DNA of 64,000 bases from Aedes albopictus. Lineage: Eukaryota; Arthropoda; Insecta; Diptera; Culicidae. The notes under the pieces were generated by a model, which worked only from the letters and a program-made list of their open reading frames with translations, had not been told where the DNA came from and made no database searches. Position 1 is the first letter of the stretch, and each line of letters opens with the position of its first letter. This document shows positions 37,696-48,519 of the stretch, piece by piece. Made by a program: the position numbers and the translations under genes. The DNA lies in the NCBI RefSeq assembly GCF_035046485.1, contig NC_085138.1, positions 325,124,129-325,188,128 on the forward strand, given 5' to 3'.

Positions 37696-37856
37696 CCTAC
37701 ATTCAAGGATGGGAACACTCACTTGCAAAGAGTTTTTTTTTTTTTTTTCCTCCCCTGTTGGGGAATTTAAGCCACTGCGTCCAATAAGCTGAACTTTTGT
37801 GGCATGTCCCGTTTTGATATTCGCATCTAGCCAGCTAATTACCATGTGTCAAGTAA

Positions 37857-39382
37857 TCAGCTTCTGCCACGACGCGTCGTCTCCCAGTCAGGTGCAATGG
37901 AATTAATAAACCCCAAGACCTTCCCAGGTTCTGCAGACCAGATCTCACTGGGTTGCAAGCAACCACTATTTAGAAATCTTTGCCTGCGCGTGTATAAAGC
38001 ACCACAACTGCAAAGCAGATGTTCCGAGGTTTCACGTTCCTTATTACAGAAACGACAGATATCACTCTGAATCTGGCCAATATTTTTCAAGTGATACCTG
38101 CTCGGACAGTGTCCAGTTACTAGGCCAGTGTATGTACATAGAGCTCTCTTGTTGAGCTCTAAGAGCTTTTTGGTTTTATAAGCGTTTGGTGTTATAAATC
38201 GTTTTGACTGATTGCAATTTTTGACATCCATCCAATTGGATATCACCCTCTGCTCAGCCCAGCATTTCAGATCCATTTTAATTGTACAGTTTGATATTCC
38301 GCAGAATGGTTCTGGACCAACAAATTGTAAATTGGAACCACTTTTAGCAAGCTCGTCTGCCATTTCATTCCCTTCAATGCCGCAGTGACCTGGAACCCAG
38401 TATAAGTTTACTGAGTTCCCTTGGCACAGCCTGCGCAGTGAAAGAATGCATTCCCAGACAAGCTTTGAAGTACATTTGTAAGCGCACAATGCTTTTAGTG
38501 CAGCTTGACTATCTGAGAAAATACAAATATTTGCATATCTGTATTTTCTCTCAAGGCAGATATTTGCGCATTTCAAAATAGCAAGAATCTCTGCTTGAAA
38601 CACCGTAGGATAGTGTCCCATCGCCACTGATGTTTGTATTCCAGGGCCGTAGATTCCTGCTCCCGTTTTTATTCCAACTTTTGAGCCATCTGTATAGAAT
38701 TTGATTGATCCTTGACGAACAGTGGGACCTCCGACTTCCCAATCTGCACGAGTTGTTTCGTGCAACTTGTAAGGAACATCATGGTTCTCCACAGGTTTCA
38801 TCCAGTCTTTAATCATTTTCATTACTGGCCTATTTTGGAAGTATTGTGAAATGCTCAGGTGACCTACAAGATCACCTGGCATAAACTTTTCAACTCGTTC
38901 AAGTCTCAGCAATTCCTTTTCTGCTTCTAATTGCACGTACTCGTGCAAGGGTAGCAGATTGAGAATCGCATCTAAAGCTTTTGATGGAGTGCTATGCATC
39001 GCTCCTGTAACAGCAATGGACGCAAGACGTTGAATTTTCGCAAGCTTTGATTGCGTGGTAGCCTCTTTTGTTTTTGGCCACCAGACAAACGAAGCATACG
39101 TCACTTTTGGGTGGTTTATGGCAGTATAAATCCACATTATCATTTTTGGTTTCAAGCCCCACTTCCTGCCAATAGTTTTGGAGCATAACCAGAACGCACT
39201 TGTTGCCTTACCGATCACGGACTCAATTTGAGCATTCCAGTTCAGTTTGGCATCCAGAATCAAACCTAAGTACTTGACTCGATCACTAGGATGAATTTGT
39301 ATCCCTCCAAGCCGAAAAGCTTTTAGGTTGATCTTCCTTCTCCTAGTGAAAGGGACAATTACGACTTTTGACGGGTTGATGC
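37857..39382 (-). CDS. LOA-like ORF2, C-terminal half with intact RNase H
   Basis: An open frame of about 508 codons without a stop. In order: the end of the reverse transcriptase (INPSKVVIVPFTRR, then KYLGLILDAKLNWNAQI, about residues 5-60), a connecting region, RNase H with the acidic residues in place (FYTDGSKVG about 235, VFQAEILAI about 265, FSDSQAA about 295, VPGHCGIEGNEMADELA about 335), and a Cys/His tail (TGHCPSRYHL, CRFC...H...C) near residues 425-460. RNase H degrades the RNA strand of the hybrid. The upstream codons continue beyond the MITE at 39901-39963 (WCIKEGLSI). The clean frame points to a young insertion. The first codons of the longer open frame (to 39398) are MITE sequence. 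Confidence 0.85.
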
Positions 39383-39900
39383 CAGGGATTGGCGGCATGC
39401 ACCGTGCGGTGCGAAAACAGCGTGTGTTTCACACAATCGCAAGTGCTCGTCTCCCGTTTTGCCGAGAGACAAGAGACGTATGAGTGAGAGCTGTTGTAAT
39501 TGTGCGAGAGACAATCGCAGCACTAGCTCTACGGCGCAGGGAGTAATGCGCGGTGCTTGGGACTGTGCTTGTCTCCAAACAGAAAAAATCAATTAATAAA
39601 TTAATTGAAGAGTTTGTGTTTTCGGCAAAGCTGTTAAGCTTGTCAAGGGCTGACAAGTGATGGGTCGTTTGATTCGAAATTTTTCCAATCATGCGTAGTA
39701 TCAATCCAAGCGCAAAGCACGGAGACAAGCACCGAGAGAGTGCATACGACAAAGCGTGAGAGACAGGGAAGCTCCAGCGCGCGGCAAAGTAAGCGAGCAA
39801 CACACAACCGATTGCGCGTACTCGTCTCCTTATAGTTTGTTGTGCTGTCTCGTAGCAGAGTGTGCGGCACGCAAAGAGTTTTGAGTAGCACCCTATCCCT
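39383..39900. mobile_element. inner hAT-type MITE, CAGGGATNGG ends, 8-base duplication
   Basis: Left end CAGGGATTGG, right end CCTATCCCTG. GTTGATGC stands on both sides (39375-39382 and 39902-39909), and the preceding G is also shared. It cuts the LOA-like frame between EGLSIN and PSK, and excision with one duplication copy rejoins it. The inside has CTCGTCTC/GAGAGACA-rich words and no gene. Confidence 0.85.
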
Positions 39901-40351
39901 GGTTGATGCTAAGGCCCTCCTTAATACACCATGAATGTGTATAGTTTAGGGCCCTAAACTATAAAAGAGTTACACTCACTTGCTGTTTTCTCAGCTCAGA
40001 AGCGTGCTATCAAGAAACGATGTATGGACGACTTTTGCCTTTTGGTTTTGTCTAAAAGTTTGTCGAATAGAGTAGGGGTCGCAAACCCATACCTAAGTCG
40101 TGACAAAGCTGCGAAAGCGACTCTCCACGAGGTGAGTGTAATTTACATTCACCTCGTGGAGAGATGCCTTCGCAGCTCCCTCACGCCTTCGATATGCGTG
40201 TGCGACCCATACTTTGTTCGACAAACTTTTAGACAAAACCAAAAGGCAAAAGTCTTCCATACATCGTTTCTTGAACGCACGCTTCTGAGCTGAGAAAACA
40301 GCAAGTGAGTGTAACTCTTCGCAAGTGAGTGATCCCATCCCTGCCTACATT

Positions 40352-41480
40352 TTCTTTATCCCTTCCCTACTGCAAAGTAAACATGACCCGAAAATTATAT
40401 TAAAATGAGCTCCGGTATGACTCAATTTAGTCGCTCGTAAAGTAGCCAGCCATCGCCGACAGCGGGCGGCCTCGTTCGTTCGAGTGTCGTTCAAGTTAAA
40501 TGGCAAGCAATTCACTTCCTTCCATCGACGACGAGATTGCTGGAAGCTCGCTTCAAATATCTCCAGAGTCCTCCCCCCTCCCACCATTCATTGGCCTTCA
40601 CCTTTCGCCTTGACGAAACGAAGATCACACAGCTCCATCGCGTCAAATACGCCAAAATTTTAATTACGAACGCTTCTGCCCGTCTCCTGGAGTAGGAAGT
40701 CCAAGGCAACTACCTTCTCCTAAAAAATGCCATCCACGAAACGGAAAACAGCATCCTTCTGAGCGCTATCAGTGAAACAGCCTTGCTCCCGCCTGAGAGG
40801 TATACATAGTCCTGTCGTGTGCGTCTTTTCTCGGAAGCTTAGTCAAATAAAGGCGCTTCCCGGGAGTTTTTGGAAAAAGATAATATAAAACTCACACACA
40901 AACCGTTCTCCGTCCGCGACGATACTCCGGCGGAGTGCGGACCAGCAGCAGCAGTAGTGGAATGGAATGCTTCTGTGCTCGACAGAATAATTTGATTAGA
41001 AAAGTTTGGCGTGCTTTGTTTCAATTTTCGGAAAAGGAGAAAGTGCGAGCAATAGGATTGGTGCTGCAGGTTGGCGAGGCATTGAGGCGCCTCGCTGGTC
41101 AGGATAAAGAGGTTTTGTTTTGGATGAGGTAGAGTAGCCAGGCTCCGGCGTTATGTTCGCGAAAACACTTCGGGAAGGAGAGAACTTTAAAGTTTTTTAA
41201 AAGCCTCTGAATGGATTTTAAGAAAAATTTCTTAAACATATTCCCGAAGAAACCACGTGGTCTCATCCCTAGAACAATGGTCGAAGGCGTTCGTGATGAA
41301 GCCCCCAAAAGTATTCTCTAGAAAAATTCTGAATAAAATATTAGTGGTTCAAGTAGAAGTCTATGATTTTTTTTAAAGATTTTTTTGCATTTTATTTTGG
41401 TACCCTAAATTATTTTTAAAGAGATTATTATCAGCCCTAGTGGACAAAAGAGCTGTAAAAAATAGCCGTTAACACCACCA
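40352..41480. other. apparently single-copy non-coding DNA
   Basis: GC-richer from 40420 to 41000; no recognisable coding frame. The last 300 bases are AT-rich. Confidence 0.4.
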
Positions 41481-41481
41481 A

Positions 41482-41916
41482 GGTCTCCAGTTAGTCTAGT
41501 GGTTAAGACTATGGATTGCCAATCCGGAGACGGCGGGTTCGATTTGGGAGCGTCCATAAATTACGTCACGCTTTAAGGGGGGAGGGGGGGGTTCAACAAA
41601 GTGTGACGATCCATACAAAAATTTCAGAGGGCCCATACAAAAAGTGTGACATAGGGGGGAGGGGGGGTTGAAAATGACCAATTTTTGCGTGACGTAATTT
41701 ATGGACGTTCCCTTTCCGTTCCGGTCGGGAAAATTTTCTCGACTCCCTGGGCATAGTGTATCATTGTAGTTGCCTCACAATATACAAATTCATGCAATGG
41801 CAGGCAAAGGAAAGCCCTTCAATTAATAACTGTGGAAGTGCTCAAAGAATACTAAGTTAAAGCGAGGCAGGCCAAGTCCTCGTGGGAACGTCGACCCATA
41901 GAGAAGAAGAAAAAGA
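41482..41916 (+). mobile_element. Feilai-type SINE split by a MITE
   Basis: Left part 41482-41545 (ggtctccagttagtctagtg ... gggttcgatt), right part from 41713 (ccgttccggtcgggaaaatt ... agaagaagaaaaaga). Flanks accacca on both sides suggest a short target duplication (about 41474-41480 and 41918-41924). Confidence 0.85.
41546..41712. mobile_element. 167-base MITE, GGGARCGTCCATAAATTACG ends
   Basis: Left gggagcgtccataaattacg and right mirror cgtaatttatggacgttccc differ in one base over 26. TTT on both sides (41543-41545; 41713-41715). A relative with a TAA duplication is at 45419-45568. A 3-base duplication suggests the PIF/Harbinger group. Confidence 0.85.
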
Positions 41917-41924
41917 ACCACCAG

Positions 41925-44265
41925 TTCTTCCAAGACTTCATAGTGTATTTCTCTAAAAGAATCACAGGATTTATTTCGAAATTCCTCCATATATTCTTAC
42001 CGAAAAAAATCTTTTGGAATTACAGCAGAACACTCCTCAACAAATTCATTTAAAGTTTCTTTTAGAATATCCACCACAGGGATTGCTGCAGAACTTGCGA
42101 TTGCTCCAGGAGTCCTATTTGGGACTGTTCTCAGAAGTTCTTCCGCGATTCCTATTGATGCTCCTTCAGGGATTCCCGCAGTTCATGTTTTTCAGGAATA
42201 CCTCCAGGAGTTTCCAAAAAAAAAATCCTCCTAGAGTTTCCCGGAAATTCTTTTTCAGGAAGAGCAATACTTGGGTATTGCTGCAGGAGTTTCTCGAAAA
42301 TTTCTTCAGAAGACCCTCAAGAATTTCTCTAAGATATCCTTGGGAATCAGTGCAGGAGTTCCTCGGCAATTTTTCCAGGAGCTCTTCGGAAATTCTTCCA
42401 GCAGTTTCTTGGAAAGTTTTTCAGAAGATACTTGAGCAATCTTCCAGAAGTTCTTCGAAAATGCATCAAGAGTTCCTCGGAAAATCCTCCAGGAGTTCCT
42501 CGCGAATTCTTCCAGGAGAACCTCGGGAATTCTTCCAGTAGTTCCTAGGAAATTTCTTAAAGAGCTCCTCGGGAATTACTCCTGAAGTTCCTCGGGGATA
42601 TCACAATGAGTGCTTTGAGAATTCTTCCAGAAATCCCTCGGCATTTTTTTTCCAGAGTTCTTCGAGAATTTCGGCTGGAGTTTCTCGGCAATCAATGCAG
42701 GAATTCCTCGAGTATTCTCCAGAAGTTCTTCGGGAATTCTTTTAGGAATTCCTCAAGAATTTCCCCAAGAGTTCTTCGAAGATTTCATCAGGAAGATCCA
42801 AGAAGATTCCAAGGAAGATTCATTTAAGAGTTTCTCGGGCATTCTTACAGGAGCTTCTCGTGAATGCATTCTTCATCAATAATTTCTGGAGAAATTTTCG
42901 GAGAACTTCTGGAGGAATGGGAGCTCCTGAATAAAATTCCGAAAAGTTCCCGGTCGTATTCACGAGAAACTCTTGGAAAAAATATCAAAGAACTCCTTGT
43001 AAAACTGCCGCGGCACTCCTAGAAAATTTTCCGAGGAACTTTCGGAGGAATTCCAGAGGAATTCCTGGAGAAATTCTAGAGGAACTCGTGAAGAAGTTTC
43101 TGATGAATTTCCGAAGGAATTTCCAAGGAATTGTTCGAGGAATTCTCGAGGAGCTCGTAGATAAATTTCTGATGAACTCCGGAAGAAATTTCTGTGAACC
43201 TCCTGCAACAATTCCCGGAGAATTCCTGGAGGAATTTCCGGAGAACTCTTGAAGGAATTCACGGGAAACCACTGGAGGAATTTCTGAGGAACTTCTGGAT
43301 ACATTTTCGGAGAATTCCCAACCAGCTTTAGAAAAAAAAAAACTCATGGAGGACTTCCCGAGAAATTCCTGGAGAAATTCCCGAAGATATCTTGGAGAAG
43401 TTTTCTTGGGGAACTTTTGGAGGAATTCTCGGGGAATTCCTGGAGCAATTCTTGGGGAACTGTTGGAGGAAATCACGAGGAACTACTAGAGTAATTCCCG
43501 AGGAAATACTGGAGAAACTTCTGGAGAACTCTTGAAGAAATTCTCAAGGAGCTCCTGAAGAAACATCTGGTAAACCGTCGGACAAACTCCCGATGAACTT
43601 TTGGAGGAATTCCTGAAGAACTTCCGGAAAAAAATGCGAGGATCTCTTAAAAAAATCCTGAGAAACTAGGTGAAACTCTCGAAAAACCGTTGGAGCAATT
43701 TTCGGGAAATTCTTGGAAGAATTTCCGATGAACTCCTTGAGACACTTCCGGGCAACTCTTGAAGGAAATCACGGAGAATTCGTGTAGAAATTTCCGCAGA
43801 ACTCCTGGAGTTCTTGAGGAGCTCCTAGATGAATTCTTGAGGAACTCCTGGAAGAACTCCCAGGAATATCTTGGAAAACATCCCGGAAAACGTTTGGCGA
43901 AATATCCGTGTAATTTTTAGAGGAATCTCCGGGAAACTTCTGGAGTTTTCTGGGAAATCCTGGAGGAATTACTGGGGAACTCTAAAAGTGAATTTTGTGG
44001 AAATAATTGAGACATTTTTCAGATGAATTATAGTGCAATTTCGGGGAAGTTATTGAAATTTCCAGGAAAATCATGGAGGGATAAATACTGGAGGAAATCT
44101 GGATAAACTCCTCGATACATTCCCGTGGAAATTCTGGGTGTATCCCTGCGGAACCAACGAAAGGATTCCCGAGAAATTTTGGGAAAAAAATCTGGAAGAA
44201 TTCCCGTGGATCTGTTGAAGGAGTTTATAAAAAAAACTTGTAGAGGAAATGCTCAAGAAAATCTG
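41925..44265. repeat. degenerate minisatellite block 2, strand flip at about 42.86 kb
   Basis: 41925-42860 on the plus strand reads as variants of 'gaattcttccaggagttcct'. 42880-44265 reads as variants of 'gaggaattcctggagaaatt'. A by-eye period of about 12 and 23-24 bases. The whole is a huge imperfect inverted repeat. Long open frames on both strands (for example 42014-42541 plus, 42985-43476 minus) arise because the units rarely contain stops. Confidence 0.85.
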
Positions 44266-44780
44266 GAACTCCTAGAATTGGGTTCTTTAGGGGTATCCCG
44301 ATTATTTCATAATCTAATTCTCCGCCCAAAAATTTGCAGAAATCCAAAATTTCATAATTTTTGGAGTCCGGGAACTATTTTTAAAATGCTTTTAAAGTTT
44401 GTATGGGGAAAATTTTTTGTTCGGGTCGAACTGTCACTTTATCGATTAAACTGTCATTCTATCCACGAAAATTAAAACTGTTTTGTTAATTTAACCATCA
44501 AAAAAAGTTTTGTAATCCAATAAATTCACGTTATACTCAGAAAAATGAGCTCTTTCGATTAGGCTATAGAAAATAGCAATATTTTATTCACTAAACAACC
44601 CAATTATTCCTACGGAACCCTTGGAAGGGTTTCCGGAAAAATCCTGGAATCTCGTCATAAATACAGGGGATAGACAAAATGATCGGGACAGGCACAACTT
44701 TCACTTTTCAAAAAATGATCAACTAGCTGTAACTTTTCGAAAAGTGGATCAACAATTCTCAATTTTTGATTGTGTTTCTC
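44266..44780. other. AT-rich non-coding stretch
   Basis: No gene recognised. Confidence 0.35.
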
Positions 44781-44789
44781 GGTCAACTA

Positions 44790-45137
44790 GTACACGGTGT
44801 CAAAATTTTGATTATTATCGAACTTTCATGTACCTCGGATTTTTCTTCATAGAATGTTAGAATTTCGGCTATAATGTATAAATGCAAAATTTGAAAATAT
44901 TCTATCGGGAAAAATTTGAGTTAGGTGAGTTTTTGGCTATTTTCCATACTAAAAATCAATAACTACTATTTTAGTCCAAAAAACGTCCCATACAAAATGT
45001 ATGGAAAAATTTTCGCCGATGAAATATTTTCTAGTTGTCCGATTATGACTATATAGCCCAAAAACTAATCATTTTCGAAGAAAAATCCGAGGTACATGAA
45101 TGTTCGATAATAATCGAAATTTTAACACCGTGTAGTA
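44790..45137. mobile_element. foldback with acacggtgt-aaaatttt arms
   Basis: acacggtgtcaaaattttga...atgtacctcggatttttctt (44793-44853) is mirrored at about 45075-45135 with few mismatches. Confidence 0.65.
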
Positions 45138-45418
45138 TGTCTAAATTTGGGATAGATCGGGCTATTCTACATAAAGTTGGAAATATTCTAGAAAAAGTAC
45201 TGATTATCCGATAGCCAACTTTGGCCTAACTCTGGAATCAATGAACCGAATGCAATGAAATTTTGAGCGTTTATGACTGATATGATGTGCTCCAAAAAAA
45301 CGTTTGACTTAGCTTAAAACTGTTAACCCGTATGAAAATTATATCGATTAAAATATTTTTCTAATAAAGCACCAAATTAGCCAAACATTCAACATCGTTT
45401 CAAAATTCAAGATGGTAA

Positions 45419-45568
45419 GGGGGCATCCATTTAATACGTTACGCAAAATTTGAGAATTTTAGACCCCCCCCTTTGTACGGGTTTTTCGTATAAATAATAC
45501 AAAGCTTGTCACACTTTCCGTAACAATCCCCCTCCCCTATAAGCGTGACGTACTTTATGGAGACCCCC
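45419..45568. mobile_element. 150-base MITE related to 41546-41712
   Basis: gggggcatccatttaatacg ... gcgtgacgtactttatggagac. TAA on both sides (45416-45418; 45569-45571). Confidence 0.75.
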
Positions 45569-45604
45569 TAATTATAATTAATTTAAATTCCCTCTAATTG
45601 ACTT

Positions 45605-46199
45605 GAATATAGTAAACTAAACTTGAATATCAGTCATTCCATTGAAAAACGATATAGTGCATCTCCGATTGTCGTGAAATTGGTGGGCTTGTAGTTCTTC
45701 GGAAATAATTATACCCGTATTTTTTTTTTATTTCGTCATAAGGGTGACCAATTTTCATATAGGGTGGTCCAAAAAATCAAGGTTTTTCAAAACTAAAAAA
45801 TTTCAAAAATCGTAACTTTTGAACCAGTTGACCGATTTTAAACTTCTTTTTTTGTTTGAAAGCTATTGGATTGTAGTTTTTAGGAAAAATACGTTAAAGG
45901 GGCTAAAATGTAAAGAGTACTATAAAATATGCAAATATATTAGTTTTTTCACGTTTTCATGGTCTCGGGACCAAAGAGGTACCCTGGTTTTATATTTTTA
46001 TCAGAAAATTCAGGAAATTTGGCGTAACATATCAAAAAATCAGAAATGTATGTTGTTTTGTTTCCGACATATGATTTTTTGAAAATAAAATACGGGTCTA
46101 ATTATTTCCGAAGAACTACAAGCCCACCAAGTTTCACGACAATCGGAGATGCACTGTATCGTTTTACTATGGAATGGCTGATATAGTAAACTAAATCAT
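45605..46199. mobile_element. foldback with catctccgattgtcgtgaaa arms
   Basis: tagtaaactaaac...gcatctccgattgtcgtgaa...aactacaagcccacca-type sequence stands at 45608-45731 and, mirrored, at 46087-46199. The inside is AT-rich with short spurious frames. Confidence 0.75.
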
Positions 46200-46618
46200 A
46201 GCGAGTAATAATTGAGCAATCATTAGCACAATATTTTGCCTTCTTCGGCCAATAGGGCTATTGTAGAGCCAATAGAAAGCATGTTAGCTACATATAAGCA
46301 ATATATCAACACGCAGGGCAAACAAAATTCTTTGTGGTCACTTGGGCAGCTACCGAAAAATGCTACATGAAACGGGCTCAGCATTTAACCTTCCTAATGT
46401 ATCAAAAGAGAAAACATCACCTACCCGGGCAGAAAAGAATAGCAACAAAATAACATAACGAGGTATTAAACTTAAATAACATCATACCTCGATATGCCCT
46501 TCATTAGGTGAACATAAGAGGCAAAATAACAAAAATGAATACCATAATTTTGTATTAATAACACCTGAAAAATAACAAGTCTTGTTATTTCAATAATGAA
46601 TGCAATAATGAATGCATA

Positions 46619-47610
46619 TGGTGAATGGAATACGCCAAGTGTGCTTTGTCCAAACGCTCATACATCATCACCATAGCTTGGGTCCCTTCACATTGCTCAA
46701 TTCCGGGCAATGAGAAAGCGGACTCTCTGGCTAAGGTGGGCGCTAGCGGAGGCGATATTTACGAGCGTCAAATCGCCTTCGACGAATTTTTTGCATTGGC
46801 CCGTCAGGAGACCTTGATCAGCTGGCAACACAAATGGAGAGATGGAGAGATGGGTAGATGGTTGCACTCCATCATTCCACAGGTGTCGAAGAAGCCATGG
46901 TTCAAAGGGTTGGATTTAGGCCGCGATTTCATTCGTGTAATGTGTCGGATCCAACCACTATTTGTTGAATGCACATACCTTCCCTATTGGGCTCTCAGAA
47001 AGCAATCTCTGTGTCTGTGGCGTAGCTTACCAGGATATCGAACATGTCGTGTGGGGATGCAATGAGTATCGTGAGGTCAGATCTGAGCTGCATGAAATTC
47101 TCCGGGTCCGAGGAAAACAACAGAAACCCGTTAGAGAAGTGTTGGCAGGACTTGATTTGGAATACATGAACCTGATTTACCAGTTTTTGAAACGTGTTGA
47201 TGTCAGAGTTTGATGTAGTACGTTCCTTGTTTTCGTTGTCTGCCTTTTGGTTTTGTTGTTCGACCCTGTCTGTCGTCGCCCCCCTTCCGTTTGTCCTCTT
47301 CTTGTCGTTGTCTACCAATAAAGTCCTTTCTTTTTGGTTCCGTTACAGATATGGATAATTTGCCCCATCAATGTTTTAGTATAAGCAAATAATTTTGTTA
47401 TAAACCCATAAATCCCTCCTTCCCAATTTTATTTCATTTTTTTCAATCCTTAACCTCGAAACAGCCGCGAGTATTTCGGCTTTCCAAACTAACATAGTTT
47501 TAAGGCAGTAATAAATTGTAAAATGTAAAACCATTGTAAAAACAAAAGATTTCGGCTCAGTTATGCCCATGTGGCGCCCGAGCCTTCCAAATAAACGAAT
47601 AAGTAAAAAA
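46619..47610 (+). mobile_element. 5'-truncated I-like retrotransposon fragment with 12-base duplication
   Basis: Exact AATGAATGCATA on both sides (46607-46618; 47611-47622), with an A-rich 3' end (aagtaaaaaa). It inserted into the CCCGRG-ended MITE. Confidence 0.85.
46625..47213 (+). pseudogene. I-like ORF2 end: last part of RNase H and zinc tail
   Basis: WVPSHCSIPGNEKADSLAK is the C-terminal RNase H motif. It is followed by FDEFFALARQETLISWQHKW, IRVMCRIQ and, after a -1/+2 shift near 46965, LCVCGVAYQDIEHVVWGCNE (Cys/His tail), ending TGA at 47211-47213. Assignment to the I group (MosquI type) is from wording only. Confidence 0.7.
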
Positions 47611-47928
47611 AATGAATGCATACCATAAATTTCAAGTGCTCTATTTGTTATCCAGAAGGTATGAAATAACAAAGTAATAACATTTCTAATTATGGAATTG
47701 AACATTTTTCGATAGCTCCATGATGTAATAATAAATCTTGTTCTTCAGCTATTTTCCCAGCTAAATCAACAATACCATATCAATACCTAACTTTGCTCAA
47801 ATATCTCCAATTGTTATTGTGGTGTTTTCATAACATTGCGTAGAATAATATAGCAATACCAACTAGAGATATTAGAGCACAAGTTGCTCTTTTCACGGTA
47901 TTTGTTAGGTAATGCCCTTCTGCTCGGG

Positions 47929-48200
47929 ATATGCTAACCCATGTAGAAGAGTCAAAGCTAATTTGTATGATTGAAAACTAAGTATTTAACCCTTATGTGG
48001 CCGAGAGGGTACCCGGGTACCCAGCGCTTATTTGAAAAGCACGGTGTAGAAAAAGCAAAAAAAATGTCAGACACATAACGGTTAATGATAAGCTCAATAA
48101 TATCCCGAGATGGCCGTCACAATCTTCTTATTTTAATCGTATTGCAAGTCAGCAAGGACAAAATAAAAATAATACAATTGTTAGGGATGGGGTTCCCAGT
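47929..48200. other. non-coding stretch with a 16-base palindrome
   Basis: gggtacccgggtaccc at about 48008-48023. Nothing else recognised. Confidence 0.5.
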
Positions 48201-48204
48201 TAGC

Positions 48205-48425
48205 CCAGTGGCCTAGGCTATGGATCGCCAATCCGGAGACGACGGGTTCGATTCCCGTTCCGGTCGGGAAAATTCTATCATTGTACTTGTACAATATACA
48301 AAATTCATGAATAATGGCAGGGAAAGAAAGCCCTTCAATCATTAACTGTGGAAATGCTCAAAGAACACTAAGTTGAAGCGAGGCAGGCCAAGTCTCAGAG
48401 GGGACATAGAGCCACAAAGAAGACG
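48205..48425 (+). mobile_element. Feilai-type SINE
   Basis: Starts ttcccagttagcccagtggc, B box gggttcgattccc (48244-48256), ends agccacaaagaagac. No clear duplication. Confidence 0.85.
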
Positions 48426-48519
48426 AATACGATAATTAGTAGTTAACTTCTTAAGATTTGTGCTTTTGAAGTATTGATGCAATGTTGAACCGGGATTCCA
48501 TAAAGATTGTCCTTAACCT

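Larger units (their letters stand above)
37735..39963 (-). mobile_element. 5'-truncated LOA-like retrotransposon inside the hAT-type MITE
   Basis: Minus strand: 5' end within the reverse transcriptase at 39963, 3' end with an A tail (plus-strand T run 37733-37749). Flanked by AAAGAGTT (37727-37734 and 39964-39971), a duplication of the surrounding MITE sequence. It is itself interrupted by a second hAT-type MITE (39383-39900). A perfect 24-base palindrome lies at 39939-39962, at the 5' junction. Confidence 0.85.
37704..40343. mobile_element. outer hAT-type palindromic MITE, split by an insertion
   Basis: Ends CAAGGATGGGAACACTCACT and its mirror CTCACTTGC reading in to gatcccatccctg. The exact 8-base duplication CCTACATT flanks it (37696-37703 and 40344-40351). 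Without the insertion (37735-39971) it would be about 403 bases. The right part 39972-40343 shows long inverted arms (ctgttttctcagctcagaag; ccacgaggtgagtgtaa). An 8-base duplication and CAGGG-like ends are usual for hAT elements. Confidence 0.85.
46424..47928. mobile_element. MITE with CCCGRGCAGAA ends, carrying an I-like insertion
   Basis: Left end CCCGGGCAGAAAAGAATAGC, right end GGCATTACC-side mirror ending CTTCTGCTCGGG. About 500 bases without the insertion. The ends resemble those of the CCCGRGTAGAGG MITEs at 13651 and 21428. The internal sequence is rich in 'aataacaa'. Confidence 0.7.

Noticed and set aside
42014..43476. Frames of 100-175 codons in the minisatellite blocks (also 53.7-54.7, 55.2-55.9 and 58.5-60.6 kb)
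   Set aside because: Repeat units rarely contain stops, so frames open on both strands with tetrapeptide or octapeptide periodicity; no protein family matches.
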